Source: Vickermania ingenoplastis
Taxonomy: Eukaryota > Euglenozoa > Kinetoplastea > Trypanosomatida > Trypanosomatidae
NCBI GenBank assembly: GCA_010157825.1
Contig: VFSE01000230.1
Coordinates: 62,001 to 126,000 of the forward strand
Direction of reading: 5' to 3'
DNA: 64,000 bases
Shown: piece after piece, positions 18,810-28,343 of the stretch
Layout of the letters: each line of letters opens with the position of its first letter
How positions within the stretch are numbered: position 1 is the stretch's first letter
Program-made: the position numbers and the translations under genes
Notes under the pieces: model-generated
The model's input: the letters and a program-made list of their open reading frames with translations, nothing else
The model's database searches: none
Told to the model about the DNA's origin: nothing

Positions 18810-20003
18810 ATGCTTCACGGCATTCTGTCGAACTTCACGGACAACGAGAGGATCATCAACGGCCTGGAGATCATCCTCGTCCCGTGGCTCATCCTAGTTG
18901 CTTATGTTGCCTATCACTACGTGCTTCGCCCCCGCCCCCCCGCGGCTAGTATAGCAGTAATGGAGCCGTTCCTGTACTTCTACACATTGTTCACCTCCGG
19001 GGCCAGCAGTGGATACGACCGGGAAGTCTTCCAGCTCCTCCACCCGTCTCTGCTCCATAAGGTCGACAAGGGAATGGTGCGAGCCATGATGCGCTACCTC
19101 CATTCCACGCTCGGGAAGGTCGTCGACGTGCCTCTGGAGACGGCTGTCGTCAAACAGGACGGGCTCCAGGTGAATACGGTGGCCTTGGTCCACTTCGAGC
19201 GGGCTCGTTTCATTAAGTGCCAGCTCCACTTCGTCCTGCGCCCATCGTTGGAGCGTGGCGCGGCGCAGACGCTGAGTGACGGTACCACAAAGTTCCATGT
19301 GATGTCTTTTCACGTTGATGTGCCCCGAGACAAGGCGGTAAGGGCCGCCCCGCCGTGCAACAGTGGCGACGCGAGCCGAGAGAACAGCTCGACCTCCCCG
19401 TTAGAAAACAAGGGCTCCAGTCTCAGGCGGCAGAGCTCCGTGGTAGACTTTTTAGAGCTGGACGACTTCATCCCTGTCGGCGAGCGCTTCATCAAGGGGC
19501 TCTTCTTGCGCTCGCAACGGCACGAGATGGTGGAGCTTATGATCCCTGCCATGCGGGAGAAGTACGAGAAGGATGCGAGTAAGCTGGAACAGCTCACGGA
19601 CTCCATGAGGCAGACTGTGCGGGCCGCTGGGGGATACAAATGCGACGAACTCGACTTTACTCTGGTTGATGCGCGCTACATCTATGCCAAAGAGGTCCAG
19701 GAGTTTCCTACACGGAGGGACGGGGAAGAGGCGGAACCTGTTGTTGTAGATAAACCCGCTGCAGAGTGCGCCTCTTCGCCAAGCAACACGCGTTCGCGTT
19801 CGTCGCGCGGGCCGGATGGCGCCATCAAAGGCTTTTGCCAGATATTTCACGTAATGGGCAATAACAGAGACATTGAGGTTGAACTGCGCCTGACCCTCGT
19901 CGAGCTCGCCTGCCGCGTTTTCAACTTCCAGGTTCGTCTTCTTCCGGATGAGCGCCACCATGTGGTACTCGATCATGACAGCGGCGAAGTACAGCATGCC
20001 TAA
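18810..20003 (+). CDS. Membrane-anchored protein of unknown function
   Basis: 397 residues. An N-terminal hydrophobic helix lies at about residues 16-38 ('IILVPWLILVAYVAYHYVL'). A globular region (about 50-180) has alternating strands and helices ('YDREVFQLLHPSLLHKVDKG', 'VNTVALVHFERARFIKCQLH', 'KFHVMSFHVDV') loosely reminiscent of an NTF2-like or Tim44-like fold. A Ser-rich linker follows, then a helical region with 'ELMIPAMREKYEKDASKLEQ' and a C-terminal beta-rich piece. No named family is recognised. Signal anchor or mitochondrial inner-membrane location are both possible. Confidence 0.6.
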   Translation: MLHGILSNFTDNERIINGLEIILVPWLILVAYVAYHYVLRPRPPAASIAVMEPFLYFYTLFTSGASSGYDREVFQLLHPSLLHKVDKGMVRAMMRYLHSTLGKVVDVPLETAVVKQDGLQVNTVALVHFERARFIKCQLHFVLRPSLERGAAQTLSDGTTKFHVMSFHVDVPRDKAVRAAPPCNSGDASRENSSTSPLENKGSSLRRQSSVVDFLELDDFIPVGERFIKGLFLRSQRHEMVELMIPAMREKYEKDASKLEQLTDSMRQTVRAAGGYKCDELDFTLVDARYIYAKEVQEFPTRRDGEEAEPVVVDKPAAECASSPSNTRSRSSRGPDGAIKGFCQIFHVMGNNRDIEVELRLTLVELACRVFNFQVRLLPDERHHVVLDHDSGEVQHA

Positions 20004-20637
20004 CACCCGAAGGATGGAGCACGGCACACGTCCAATCCTCTTTAGACATACAAAAGAGTGAAAGATATCAATTATCAATCGAACGACGTGTGGACCCTGC
20101 TAGGGAGCTCGTTGGAAGAATGCCGGTTGCCTTGCGAACAGGAAATCTTCGGTTGATGGACCATGCCTGGCTCGGAGCGGACCAATTCGACCGTTAAGGC
20201 ATCCATTTTCATCTTCTTCTTCTTATTTTTTCATTCTCATCCACCAAGTTCTGCACTGTGCATGTGCATGACTCAAGGCCCCAGTCTCTCTCTCTCTCCT
20301 ACACCCTCACCACTCACTACGCCCCTCCCAGCTGAAAACGGACAGACCGAGGGGCAGAAGAAGCACCTACTAACTTTGCTTCGACACACAGAGACACGCA
20401 TTAAAGAAAACAACAACATATTTAAAGCTGTACGCTCTGATGCGACGGCTCTCTTTCTTTCCGGCTGGTCGCGTTCCTTCCATTCTTCCATCGCACTGCT
20501 CTCTTCGTTTTTTGTGTTATTCCTGTCTCGCTCATGTGGGCCTTGCTCGTGGCACGTCGCCCACCACTCTTTTAAGGTCTCCTCTACGTTTCTTAATTAG
20601 TACGCCTTCCTCCCACGTGGCCCACGGCTTGCGTACC
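20004..20637. promoter_or_regulatory. Spacer with strong pyrimidine tracts
   Basis: T/C tracts occur at about 20205-20245, 20280-20300 (CT repeats) and 20450-20530. The last, followed by AG near 20575, is a plausible trans-splice signal for the gene starting at 20638. Confidence 0.45.
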
Positions 20638-21567
20638 ATGTCCAGCGCTGCTCCTGCTTTGACCGTCGAGCTGCTCAAGCGCCAGGATGACGTGTGCAGC
20701 GGCGCTGTCATCGCCCAGCTGAAGAACAACGAGGACTTCAAGAGACTCTCCGAGTGCGAGGGAGAGCTGATCATCCGGCGCGATCGCGAGGATGACGAGA
20801 AGCTGGCCAAGGGCATCCAGATCAGCATCGGCAAGCGCATTCTTCCCGAGACGTGTAAGGTACCGCCGGTGCGCACTGTCAATGTGCTGGGCCTCTCGGC
20901 GGAGCAGGTGGCGCAGAAGGTCATTGACCAGCTACCCAAGAAGGAGGGAAACATCATTGTGCTCCAGGGCCTTTCTGGGACGGGGAAGGGAACGACGGTG
21001 TCGAAACTCAAGACGATGCTCCCCAAATGCGTGACGTGGAGCAACGGGAACGTGTTCCGTTGCTACACCATGCTGGTGAACGAGATGCTGTCAGAGAAGC
21101 GCAAGGTGCTCTCCACCGAGGAAATGGTACGTGACCCTGCGCTGGTCGAGAAGGCGGTGCGTCGGATCACGTACAAGAAGGTGGAAGAGGGGGTATACGA
21201 TATCTTCATTGACGACAAGCAGCGGGTGAAGGATATTGAAAACACGCTCCTCAAGACCCCGTTCATAAACACGTCCGTTCCTGTGGTGGCGGAGCAGACT
21301 CAAGGCGAAGTGATCCAATTTGCTCAGAAAGCGGTGAAGATTCTGAGTGACGCTGGGTACAACATCATTCTGGAGGGCCGCGCGCAGACCCTCAACTACA
21401 TCTACACGGAGGAGCGCTTCGAACTCGTCATTCCTGAAACTGCCCTCCTCGGCCAGCGCCGAGCCGCGCAGCGTGTGATGGCCAAGGCACTAGAAATTGT
21501 GCAGAGCAAGCCGGACATGGACGTCAGTGCGGCTGTTGTAGCCGCTGTGGGTGAGTGCTTGCATTAA
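20638..21567 (+). CDS. P-loop nucleotide kinase-like protein (cytidylate kinase-like)
   Basis: 309 residues from the ATG at 20638. The frame is open upstream from 20440, but that part is leader-like. A Walker A loop 'GLSGTGKGTT' lies at residues 111-120 after a hydrophobic strand 'NIIVLQ'. It is followed by 'VTWSNGNVFRCYTMLVNEM', 'IFIDDKQRVKDIE' and 'NIILEGRAQTLNYI', an order that fits a CMP-kinase-like P-loop fold (strand, P loop, NMP-binding helix, late strand and 'EGR'). The first 100 residues are a family-specific N-terminal domain with Lys/Glu-rich helices. Substrate unknown; it may be a nucleotide or nucleoside kinase, or a protein that only keeps the fold. Confidence 0.62.
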   Translation: MSSAAPALTVELLKRQDDVCSGAVIAQLKNNEDFKRLSECEGELIIRRDREDDEKLAKGIQISIGKRILPETCKVPPVRTVNVLGLSAEQVAQKVIDQLPKKEGNIIVLQGLSGTGKGTTVSKLKTMLPKCVTWSNGNVFRCYTMLVNEMLSEKRKVLSTEEMVRDPALVEKAVRRITYKKVEEGVYDIFIDDKQRVKDIENTLLKTPFINTSVPVVAEQTQGEVIQFAQKAVKILSDAGYNIILEGRAQTLNYIYTEERFELVIPETALLGQRRAAQRVMAKALEIVQSKPDMDVSAAVVAAVGECLH

Positions 21568-22264
21568 GTGCTGGACCAAAGGGAGACAAAGGGTTAAGGA
21601 AATTAAAAGAAGAGTAGGATCCGCTGATGAAGCTCAAGCACAAGAGAAGATGCCAATCAGAAACATACACGCACAGGGAGAGTAGAGAGAGAGAGAGAGA
21701 GAAAGAGAAGTCGGAGCTGTTCTGCCTGTTTTATTTCTTGATACTATATTTTCTCGGCGACTCTACGGGGTGTTCCACGATGAACATTATAAGATTCAAG
21801 CCAGATACGGAAATCTACTGTTTTAATACCGTATCTTCCCGGACTAAAATGACTACTGCATTGCAGGTGTTCTCAGATGCGACAGACCGGCATGCTATCA
21901 TCGATAACCAGCGTGAAGAACAGCGCTTCAATATATATAAACGGGTCACACATCGCACTCTCTTTTGTTGCCAACACTTTGATGGGGAGTGCCACTCGAG
22001 TGTGCCAAGGAAGATATGGTCCAGAGAAGGGAGCTTGCCCTCCGCATTCATGGTCAACCTTCTAATACCTTCCTCTTCCTCTTCCTCTTCCTCTTCCTCT
22101 TCCTCTTCCTCTTCCTCTTCCTCTTCCTCTTTCTCTCTACTATGCCGCTAGTGAAGCCGTCTCTGAATTGAGCAACTTGAACACATAACACCAATTGATT
22201 ATTCACACCTTCCTATAGTCAAATTACAGTCAAGTTCGCTACACCGCACGCTTGACACCGTAAA
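21568..22264. promoter_or_regulatory. Spacer with TCTTCC hexanucleotide tract
   Basis: It holds a GA-rich run (about 21685-21710) and an almost perfect TCTTCC tandem array of about ten units at 22071-22130, which is a pure pyrimidine tract. The first AG after it is at 22150-22151, about 115 bases before the aminopeptidase P start. This is the likely splice-acceptor region for that gene. Confidence 0.55.
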
Positions 22265-24136
22265 ATGAAACGATCTGGCGCTGAAATTCTGCAGCACCTG
22301 CGCACCAAGCTGCAGTCCCTGTCCATTGATGCACTTTACATTCCCTCCTCCGACGCCCACAACAGTGAATACGTCGCCACAGCGCTGCAGCGCCGCGCTT
22401 ACGTCTCCAACTTTCACGGCAGCGCCGGCAGCGTCCTCGTCACCCGCCAGGAGGCGTTGCTCTGGACGGATGGCCGCTACTGGCTCGAAGCCGCGAACAC
22501 CATGTACCCCAGCTTCGTTCTCATGAAACAGGGTCAGCTGGAGGTCCCGAGCGTGGACGCCTGGGTTAAGAAGCACCTCGGCGATGGAGCCAAAGTCGGC
22601 GTGGACCCCTTCGTGCTCACCGTTGCAGAGTGGGAGCGGCTCTCCAAGCGGATGCAGCTCCAGGCAGTGGAGGACGTCGTTGGGCCGATGATGAGGGAGG
22701 AGGGGATGGACATGGCCGCTGAGGATGCATCGAAACTTCAGATCTACGCGCGCCCCGTCAAGTACGCGGGCACTACCTGCAAGAGCAAGCGCGCTGCTGT
22801 GCTGCAGCAAGTGGAGAAGGAGCAGTGCGAGCTGATGGTGATCTCAGCGCTGGACGAGATCGCCTGGCTGACCAACCTCCGCGGCTGCGATGTGCCGTGC
22901 AACCCGGTGTTCTACGCCTACGCCATCGTGTCGGCGTCGATAGATAACGTGCAACTCTTCACTCGTCTCGATAAGGTTCCGGCGGAGGTGAGGGAGGCAT
23001 GCGCCACGGAGGTGGAGTTCTATCCGTACGACGATTTTGTGGCGGCGCTCAAGAGGGCTGCCGCAGGGAAGCGGGTGCTGGTGGACGAACTCCAGACCAG
23101 CAAGGCCGTCTTCGACGTGCTGGAGAGCGCTGGGGCGCAGATAACACGAGTCCCGTGCGGCCCGGCGCAGACCCTCAAGGCCGTCAAAACCCCAGAGGAG
23201 CTGCAGGGTTTCCGCGACTGTCACGTGCGAGACGGCGCCGCCCTGACGCAGTACCTCGCGTGGATTCATAATGAAATATCTGTGCGTGGGAACACGAGTC
23301 TCACCGAGTTCGAGGCCGCGTCGAAGCTGCTGCAACTGCGTGAGGCGAACGAGCTCTTTGTGCAGCTCAGCTTTCCGTCTATCTCTTCCACCGGCCCCAA
23401 CGCCGCCATCATCCACTACAGCCCCACAGAGACAGACAGCCATGTCATCCAGCGCCAACAGCTGTACCTCATCGACAGCGGGGCGCAGTACTGGGACGGC
23501 ACTACCGACGTCACGCGTACCATTTGCTTCGACACCCCCAAGCCGGAGGAGGTGGAGGCGTACACGCTCGTCCTCAAGGGCCATGTGGCGCTGCAGACGA
23601 CCGTCTTTCCGAAGGGCGTGACGGGGCACCGGATCGACGCCTTCGCGCGCGCTGCTCTGTGGCGTGTGGGCCTTAACTACCCCCACGGCACCGGCCACGG
23701 CGTTGGCTCGTTTCTCAACGTTCACGAGGGCCCGCAGGGTATTGGCGTTCTCCCGGTGCCCACCGGAGCGCACATCGCAGAGGGTATGATCCTCTCCAAC
23801 GAGCCGGGATACTACAAGGACGGGGCGTACGGCATCCGCATTGAGAACCTTGAGGAAGTCGTGGTGAAGGAGCTCAAGTACAGCAAGGACGGCTTCCTTG
23901 GCTTCTCGTACCTGACCATGGCGCCACTCTGCCGTGAGCTCATCGATGTGACACTGCTGACGGCGGAGGAGCGCCGATGGGTGAACGAGTACCACAGCAA
24001 GGTCCGAGCGGCCTTGATGCCCCTGCTGCAACAGCGCGGCGACACCCTCGCCATCCAGTACCTCGAGCACCACACAGCCCCCCTTGCTGCCGCTGAAGCA
24101 GATCCGTCCATGTCTGCCCCACACGCCGCGCATTGA
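22265..24136 (+). CDS. Xaa-Pro aminopeptidase (aminopeptidase P, peptidase family M24B)
   Basis: 623 residues, as in cytosolic human XPNPEP1. The enzyme removes N-terminal residues preceding proline using a two-metal (Mn) centre. The five ligands are all visible: D404 and D415 ('LIDSGAQYWDGTTDVTRT'), H478 ('GTGHGVGSF'), E513 ('LSNEPGYY') and E527 ('IRIENLEE'). The N-terminal creatinase-like domains show 'YIPSSDAHNSEYV', 'SAGSVLVT' and 'WTDGRYWLEA', all typical of the long eukaryotic form. No target signal is seen, so a cytosolic role in proline-peptide turnover is expected. Confidence 0.96.
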   Translation: MKRSGAEILQHLRTKLQSLSIDALYIPSSDAHNSEYVATALQRRAYVSNFHGSAGSVLVTRQEALLWTDGRYWLEAANTMYPSFVLMKQGQLEVPSVDAWVKKHLGDGAKVGVDPFVLTVAEWERLSKRMQLQAVEDVVGPMMREEGMDMAAEDASKLQIYARPVKYAGTTCKSKRAAVLQQVEKEQCELMVISALDEIAWLTNLRGCDVPCNPVFYAYAIVSASIDNVQLFTRLDKVPAEVREACATEVEFYPYDDFVAALKRAAAGKRVLVDELQTSKAVFDVLESAGAQITRVPCGPAQTLKAVKTPEELQGFRDCHVRDGAALTQYLAWIHNEISVRGNTSLTEFEAASKLLQLREANELFVQLSFPSISSTGPNAAIIHYSPTETDSHVIQRQQLYLIDSGAQYWDGTTDVTRTICFDTPKPEEVEAYTLVLKGHVALQTTVFPKGVTGHRIDAFARAALWRVGLNYPHGTGHGVGSFLNVHEGPQGIGVLPVPTGAHIAEGMILSNEPGYYKDGAYGIRIENLEEVVVKELKYSKDGFLGFSYLTMAPLCRELIDVTLLTAEERRWVNEYHSKVRAALMPLLQQRGDTLAIQYLEHHTAPLAAAEADPSMSAPHAAH

Positions 24137-25157
24137 CGTGGCGCGGATTGCCCTTTAGACGTTCCCCTCCGCCCCTTCGTCTAGGATCTCTGTGGGTGTG
24201 CCTGGAAGATCAGGTAGATGAAATGGCGAAGAGTACTTCGCAGCTGCAATGCTCGCGGCTGAGCAGAGCACATCTGCCCCCCAGAGCTTTGGGGCCGGCG
24301 ACACGGCACCAGTATTTTTTCCTTTTTTTCGTTTCTCTTCTCTAACTACTTAACGCCCCAACCGCACCTCTTTTCATTGCGTTTCATGGCTTGATGCAAC
24401 AACGGCAGGAAAACGAATGAGGCTCTGCAATCTTTTGGGGGCTCCTTGAGCCTTACCCCCTGCCACCCCAGTTCGGAGCCGAGTGAGGTCGTATGCTCTT
24501 TGCGGATCGGCACGCCTCCGGACTAGTGCTATTCGACCTCCCAGCTCCCTAGAGCTTCATGACAATCCATGACAATCCATGCTTCCATCTCCACATCTTC
24601 TTCACTTGGCACTACTCTTTCTTTCACTGGACATGGGCCTCATTATTGAGATCAGCAGCTCACCACACTGCTGGGTGTGTATCCCTTTCCGCACGGCATC
24701 TGATCCGCCTAGCCGCCCGCCTCTCAATATCGCTCTTCTTGAAGTCCTTGAAGACGCTAAACAATATTCTACAGACCGTTTCAAACATTCGATTCCGGAC
24801 TAACGCCTCATACGTTTCTTCTTTGCTGCTGCTTTCCATACGCACATAGCACCATTGATTACTCAGTTTACTTGATACATATATATTCTGACGTGCTCGT
24901 TTCTTCTCCTGTCCAGTGAGTTCCAAAGCATTTAACTACACTGGATTTTGTGGGATCAACGAGACACACACACACACACCCTTCTCTATCACAGCCAAGG
25001 AAATTCGTTTTCCTGCGCTGCGACCAATAGTTTTTATAATATTTTTATCTCTCTCGTTGGTGTCACTCTTACGATTCCTTCCATTCAAAAGAGATTATTC
25101 GTTTCAATTCGTCTCTCCCTGTGTCGAGGCCAGCCTCCACTCCACTCAGCATTCATC
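24137..25157. other. 1 kb intergenic spacer
   Basis: It contains a perfect direct repeat of GACAATCCAT at 24561-24580, a CA run at about 24962-24980, and T/C-rich segments at 25020-25140 before the next ATG. Open frames here are short and composition-driven. No RNA gene was recognised. Confidence 0.5.
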
Positions 25158-27587
25158 ATGGCCGACCACGCCTACACGCGAGTCACCGGGTACGAGGGAG
25201 AATCATATCGGCGCGTGGCCCTGCGGCGTGAGAACCAGCGACGGCGGGTGCGGTACGACCGCTTTCGCGTCGCGGCCGTCGTTCTTCTCCTTGGCGCCTT
25301 CGCCATGTCGCTCACTGTGTGTGTCCTTGTCACCAGAGATGCCCGGAGAACGAACGAGATCGAGAAGCTGGCCATCGTAACCTTTCGCCTATCGCGAGTG
25401 CTGCAGGCGCTATTTAACGAGATGACCGTCTCCATTAAGTACTGCGCCACAGGGCTCCTCGCTCAGGCCTCCGACACCGTGCTGACCCATCACCTCAACG
25501 CGTACCAAAAGGATACGAGAGAGGCGTTCGCGGAGGCGGCCCAGCAGACGGACGGCTGCACGGTCTGCGTCAACGTTCTCGGCCAGGCCAGCCTGGAGGA
25601 GCTGCTCTTCACACAGCAGACGGTTCTGCGCCGCGCCTACACCCCGGTGGAGGTCGTATGGGCGTACCGTAACATCATTTACAGCCTCGCCTCCTCCATG
25701 AATTTCTTTCTAGGGAAAACACTCCCCTTGAACTCTGTCGGCATCGTGTGGATGCGGGGCGTCACATACGGCATCGGGGCCCTCGCCAAGATAACACCAG
25801 CGGTCGCCCCGGGGGGCCGAGAGCAGCGGCGGGTGGAGAAGATGTACGGGTCGACCAGCGAGGGTATCGCGCAGTTTTACTCCGTGGAAATCCAGAGCTA
25901 TGTGACCGACGCGGAGAAGCCGCACTGGCGTGAGGCGTACGACGCAGCCACGGAGCCCTCCAGAGAGGCGGCACAGTGGGTGATGAACCATGTTGACGTG
26001 GACCTCACGGGCGTTGGGGTGGTGGTCGGCTCCATGACCGCAGAAGAGGCACTGAGCCAACTTCTGTCCCACTACGGCTCCGTTTTAGACGTCATCGGCA
26101 GCGAGGAGGCGTGGAAGAAGGCCAGCGCGAGCGTCATCAAGCTCACCGTCACTGGCTCCGCCTTCATGATGGCGTTTATGCTAGGCACCATAGCGGCAAT
26201 GCTGTACAGCATGTTTCGCATCCTGTGGATCAGCCAGGATGAGCTCATCCAGCGTGACTACTGCGAGCGACTCAAACGATCCCTAGAGCGCATGGAATTC
26301 TTTGTGGACCGCCTCTACGCCTTGGACCAGGCTGGCATCTGTGCCACCGCAGAGCGAATCAAAACGGAAGCGCATATCACACCACCAGAGCGGGAGCTCG
26401 TGGCGCTCACGCCGCGGTTTCTGGACATCCTGGGGTACATCAACCAAAACGTATTGCTCTTCCGTGACGAGTTTGTCATGCAAGTGGAGGCGAAGCGCCG
26501 CACGAGTGCGTGGGAACTGCCCATCACAGAACCAGATGAGGGGAGCAGGGAGCGGAACACCCATCCGCTGCAGGCGCAGCATCTGGAGCCGCTGCGGGCG
26601 ATCGAGGTGGTGCGGCTCAAGCCGGGAGGGAGTAGTAGCCTCGAGGGCAGCCAATCGCTCTCGTCCCACGCGCTCACCAGCAGCCACAGCGGCTCCTCCT
26701 GTCCCCCAGCTGGGGGCGGGGCGGATGACAAGGCAACGGTGAACCTCCTACCCAAAGCGGTTCCTAGCGGGGTGCGGAGCAGCGCTGGGTCCCTCTTCAG
26801 CGATAGTGACGAGGAATGCGGCCGGGAGCTCCAAATTGTTGTTCGCGGCATGTGCTTTCTGCTGGTGGACTTTAGCTGCTTCTGCACCGAGTTCTCCTCG
26901 GGGTCCAGCGCGCTGATGATGCCTCATAGTATCGCGCAGTGCATGCAGCGCCTGCTCCGCGTCGTTCGTACCCATGGGGGCTCCTACGTGAACACCGCTG
27001 GGTCCATCGTCCTGATGGCCTTTCACGAGGCGCATATCCCCGACGCCGCTAACGTGTGTGTGGCGTCCCTGACGGACGTGCACCTCGAGGTGACCAAGTT
27101 CCATCCCGGCCTTCGCTTCGCGGTTCTCTCCGCCGCAGTGCCGCAGGGGATCATTGGATCCCCCACGCTCAAGACCTTCCTCACGGATGGGTGTATACTG
27201 TACCTGGCCGACTTGTACTTCCGCACAGCTCGGCTCCATAATGCGCAGTACGTGATGGACAGCCCTACCTTCACCAAGGTGGACACCACCGCCTTCATGA
27301 AGCTGGCCTTGGAGCAGGTCAGCATCGACGAGACCAACCCAGACATCAGCACGGTGTACCAGCTCGTGCCCGCTGGCCACTCGGTGGACGCACAGCTGTG
27401 GAACGACGCCTTCGACAAGTTTCAAGCCGGCGAGTTCAGCAAGGCGGGCGAGAAGCTCAAGTCCTGGCGGTACCTGCACGGGATGACCAAGAGCTGGAAG
27501 CGGTTGCACTACCTGGTGCAGACACAGCGGCGTGTTACCTACCTGTACACCAAGGACAACGACTTTGACCCAATGTACTTCTTCTAG
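25158..27587 (+). CDS. Two-pass receptor: NIT-like sensor plus degenerate class III cyclase-like domain (paralogue A)
   Basis: 809 residues from the ATG at 25158. A basic N terminus precedes TM1 (about 37-58). A helical outer region (about 60-325) follows the order of NIT sensor domains: 'LQALFNEMTVSIKY', 'YQKDTREAFAEA', 'ELLFTQQTVLRRAYTPVEVV', then a second bundle. A CxxC (C134, C137) sits in its loop. TM2 lies at about 327-352. The inner part has a linker 'SLERMEFFVDRLYALD' and a region (about 560-745) matching the class III nucleotide-cyclase order: 'FLLVDFSCF' keeps the first metal Asp, 'GGSYVNTAGSIVLMAF' has Ser where the second metal Asp is expected, and 'LTDGCILYLADLYFRTARLH' matches the late helix. 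A TPR-like end ('AFDKFQAGEFSKAGEKL') closes it. Catalysis is doubtful; a sensing or scaffold role is inference. A paralogue follows directly. Confidence 0.62.
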   Translation: MADHAYTRVTGYEGESYRRVALRRENQRRRVRYDRFRVAAVVLLLGAFAMSLTVCVLVTRDARRTNEIEKLAIVTFRLSRVLQALFNEMTVSIKYCATGLLAQASDTVLTHHLNAYQKDTREAFAEAAQQTDGCTVCVNVLGQASLEELLFTQQTVLRRAYTPVEVVWAYRNIIYSLASSMNFFLGKTLPLNSVGIVWMRGVTYGIGALAKITPAVAPGGREQRRVEKMYGSTSEGIAQFYSVEIQSYVTDAEKPHWREAYDAATEPSREAAQWVMNHVDVDLTGVGVVVGSMTAEEALSQLLSHYGSVLDVIGSEEAWKKASASVIKLTVTGSAFMMAFMLGTIAAMLYSMFRILWISQDELIQRDYCERLKRSLERMEFFVDRLYALDQAGICATAERIKTEAHITPPERELVALTPRFLDILGYINQNVLLFRDEFVMQVEAKRRTSAWELPITEPDEGSRERNTHPLQAQHLEPLRAIEVVRLKPGGSSSLEGSQSLSSHALTSSHSGSSCPPAGGGADDKATVNLLPKAVPSGVRSSAGSLFSDSDEECGRELQIVVRGMCFLLVDFSCFCTEFSSGSSALMMPHSIAQCMQRLLRVVRTHGGSYVNTAGSIVLMAFHEAHIPDAANVCVASLTDVHLEVTKFHPGLRFAVLSAAVPQGIIGSPTLKTFLTDGCILYLADLYFRTARLHNAQYVMDSPTFTKVDTTAFMKLALEQVSIDETNPDISTVYQLVPAGHSVDAQLWNDAFDKFQAGEFSKAGEKLKSWRYLHGMTKSWKRLHYLVQTQRRVTYLYTKDNDFDPMYFF

Positions 27588-28343
27588 GGAAGAAGCTGCA
27601 GCGGCCTGACGCGCGTGCGTACCGCCGGCCACTGTTTGCATCCTTCCACTCGACGGGTGCCGATCGGCCGACAAGCGGCGAAGCCTCACCCCAACTTCAA
27701 CTCTCGATTGGATCTTCTATTTTTTTTTTTAATATTTTTTATGTTTCATTCGTTTTTTTTTTGATTTATATTTCTTGTGTCATCTACCTCCCCTCTTCTT
27801 TTACTGTCACTTTCGTTTTGTTGTTGTTGCGACTCACATCATTTATTTAATTCTTTCTCGCGAATTTTTAATTTATTAATTTTCTGGGTGGCCTTCGTGC
27901 GTCATTGGTGTTTACCCAGCGCCGTGTTCTCAGAAACTACTTCTTCTCTGGTTCCGGTCCAACGAAGCCGAAGTATAAACTTGATCTTTCGTAATGGAAC
28001 CCGCTTACGCCTTGCTTTTGTGTGTGAAACACGCATTCAACACTGCTATTCTTTTCATTCCCCTCTCCTTATTGTGTCCGTGCGCCTTGTAATTATCTAT
28101 TTGCTGAACCAAAGAGGAAGGAGCATCATCGTTGTGGCAGCCATACCGGACGATAAAAAGCCTTCCACATAGCAGACATTTTTTTTGTATCTTAGTGTAT
28201 ATATTTTTTTCCACCCCTGAACTCTTTTTTTTTTTGAATAGCAACAATAATATCCGCTCACTCTGTGTGCATAGCTTTACTCTGTGGTGAGCAACGAGTG
28301 GCCCTCGAAGGAGCACAACCACCACTGGCCGCCCCCAGAACCC
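27588..28343. other. Spacer between the two receptor paralogues
   Basis: AT-rich, with T runs near 27720, 27753 and 28226 and a T/C-rich stretch at 27780-27860. The spacer does not resemble coding sequence, so the duplication did not leave a visible third copy. Confidence 0.55.
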
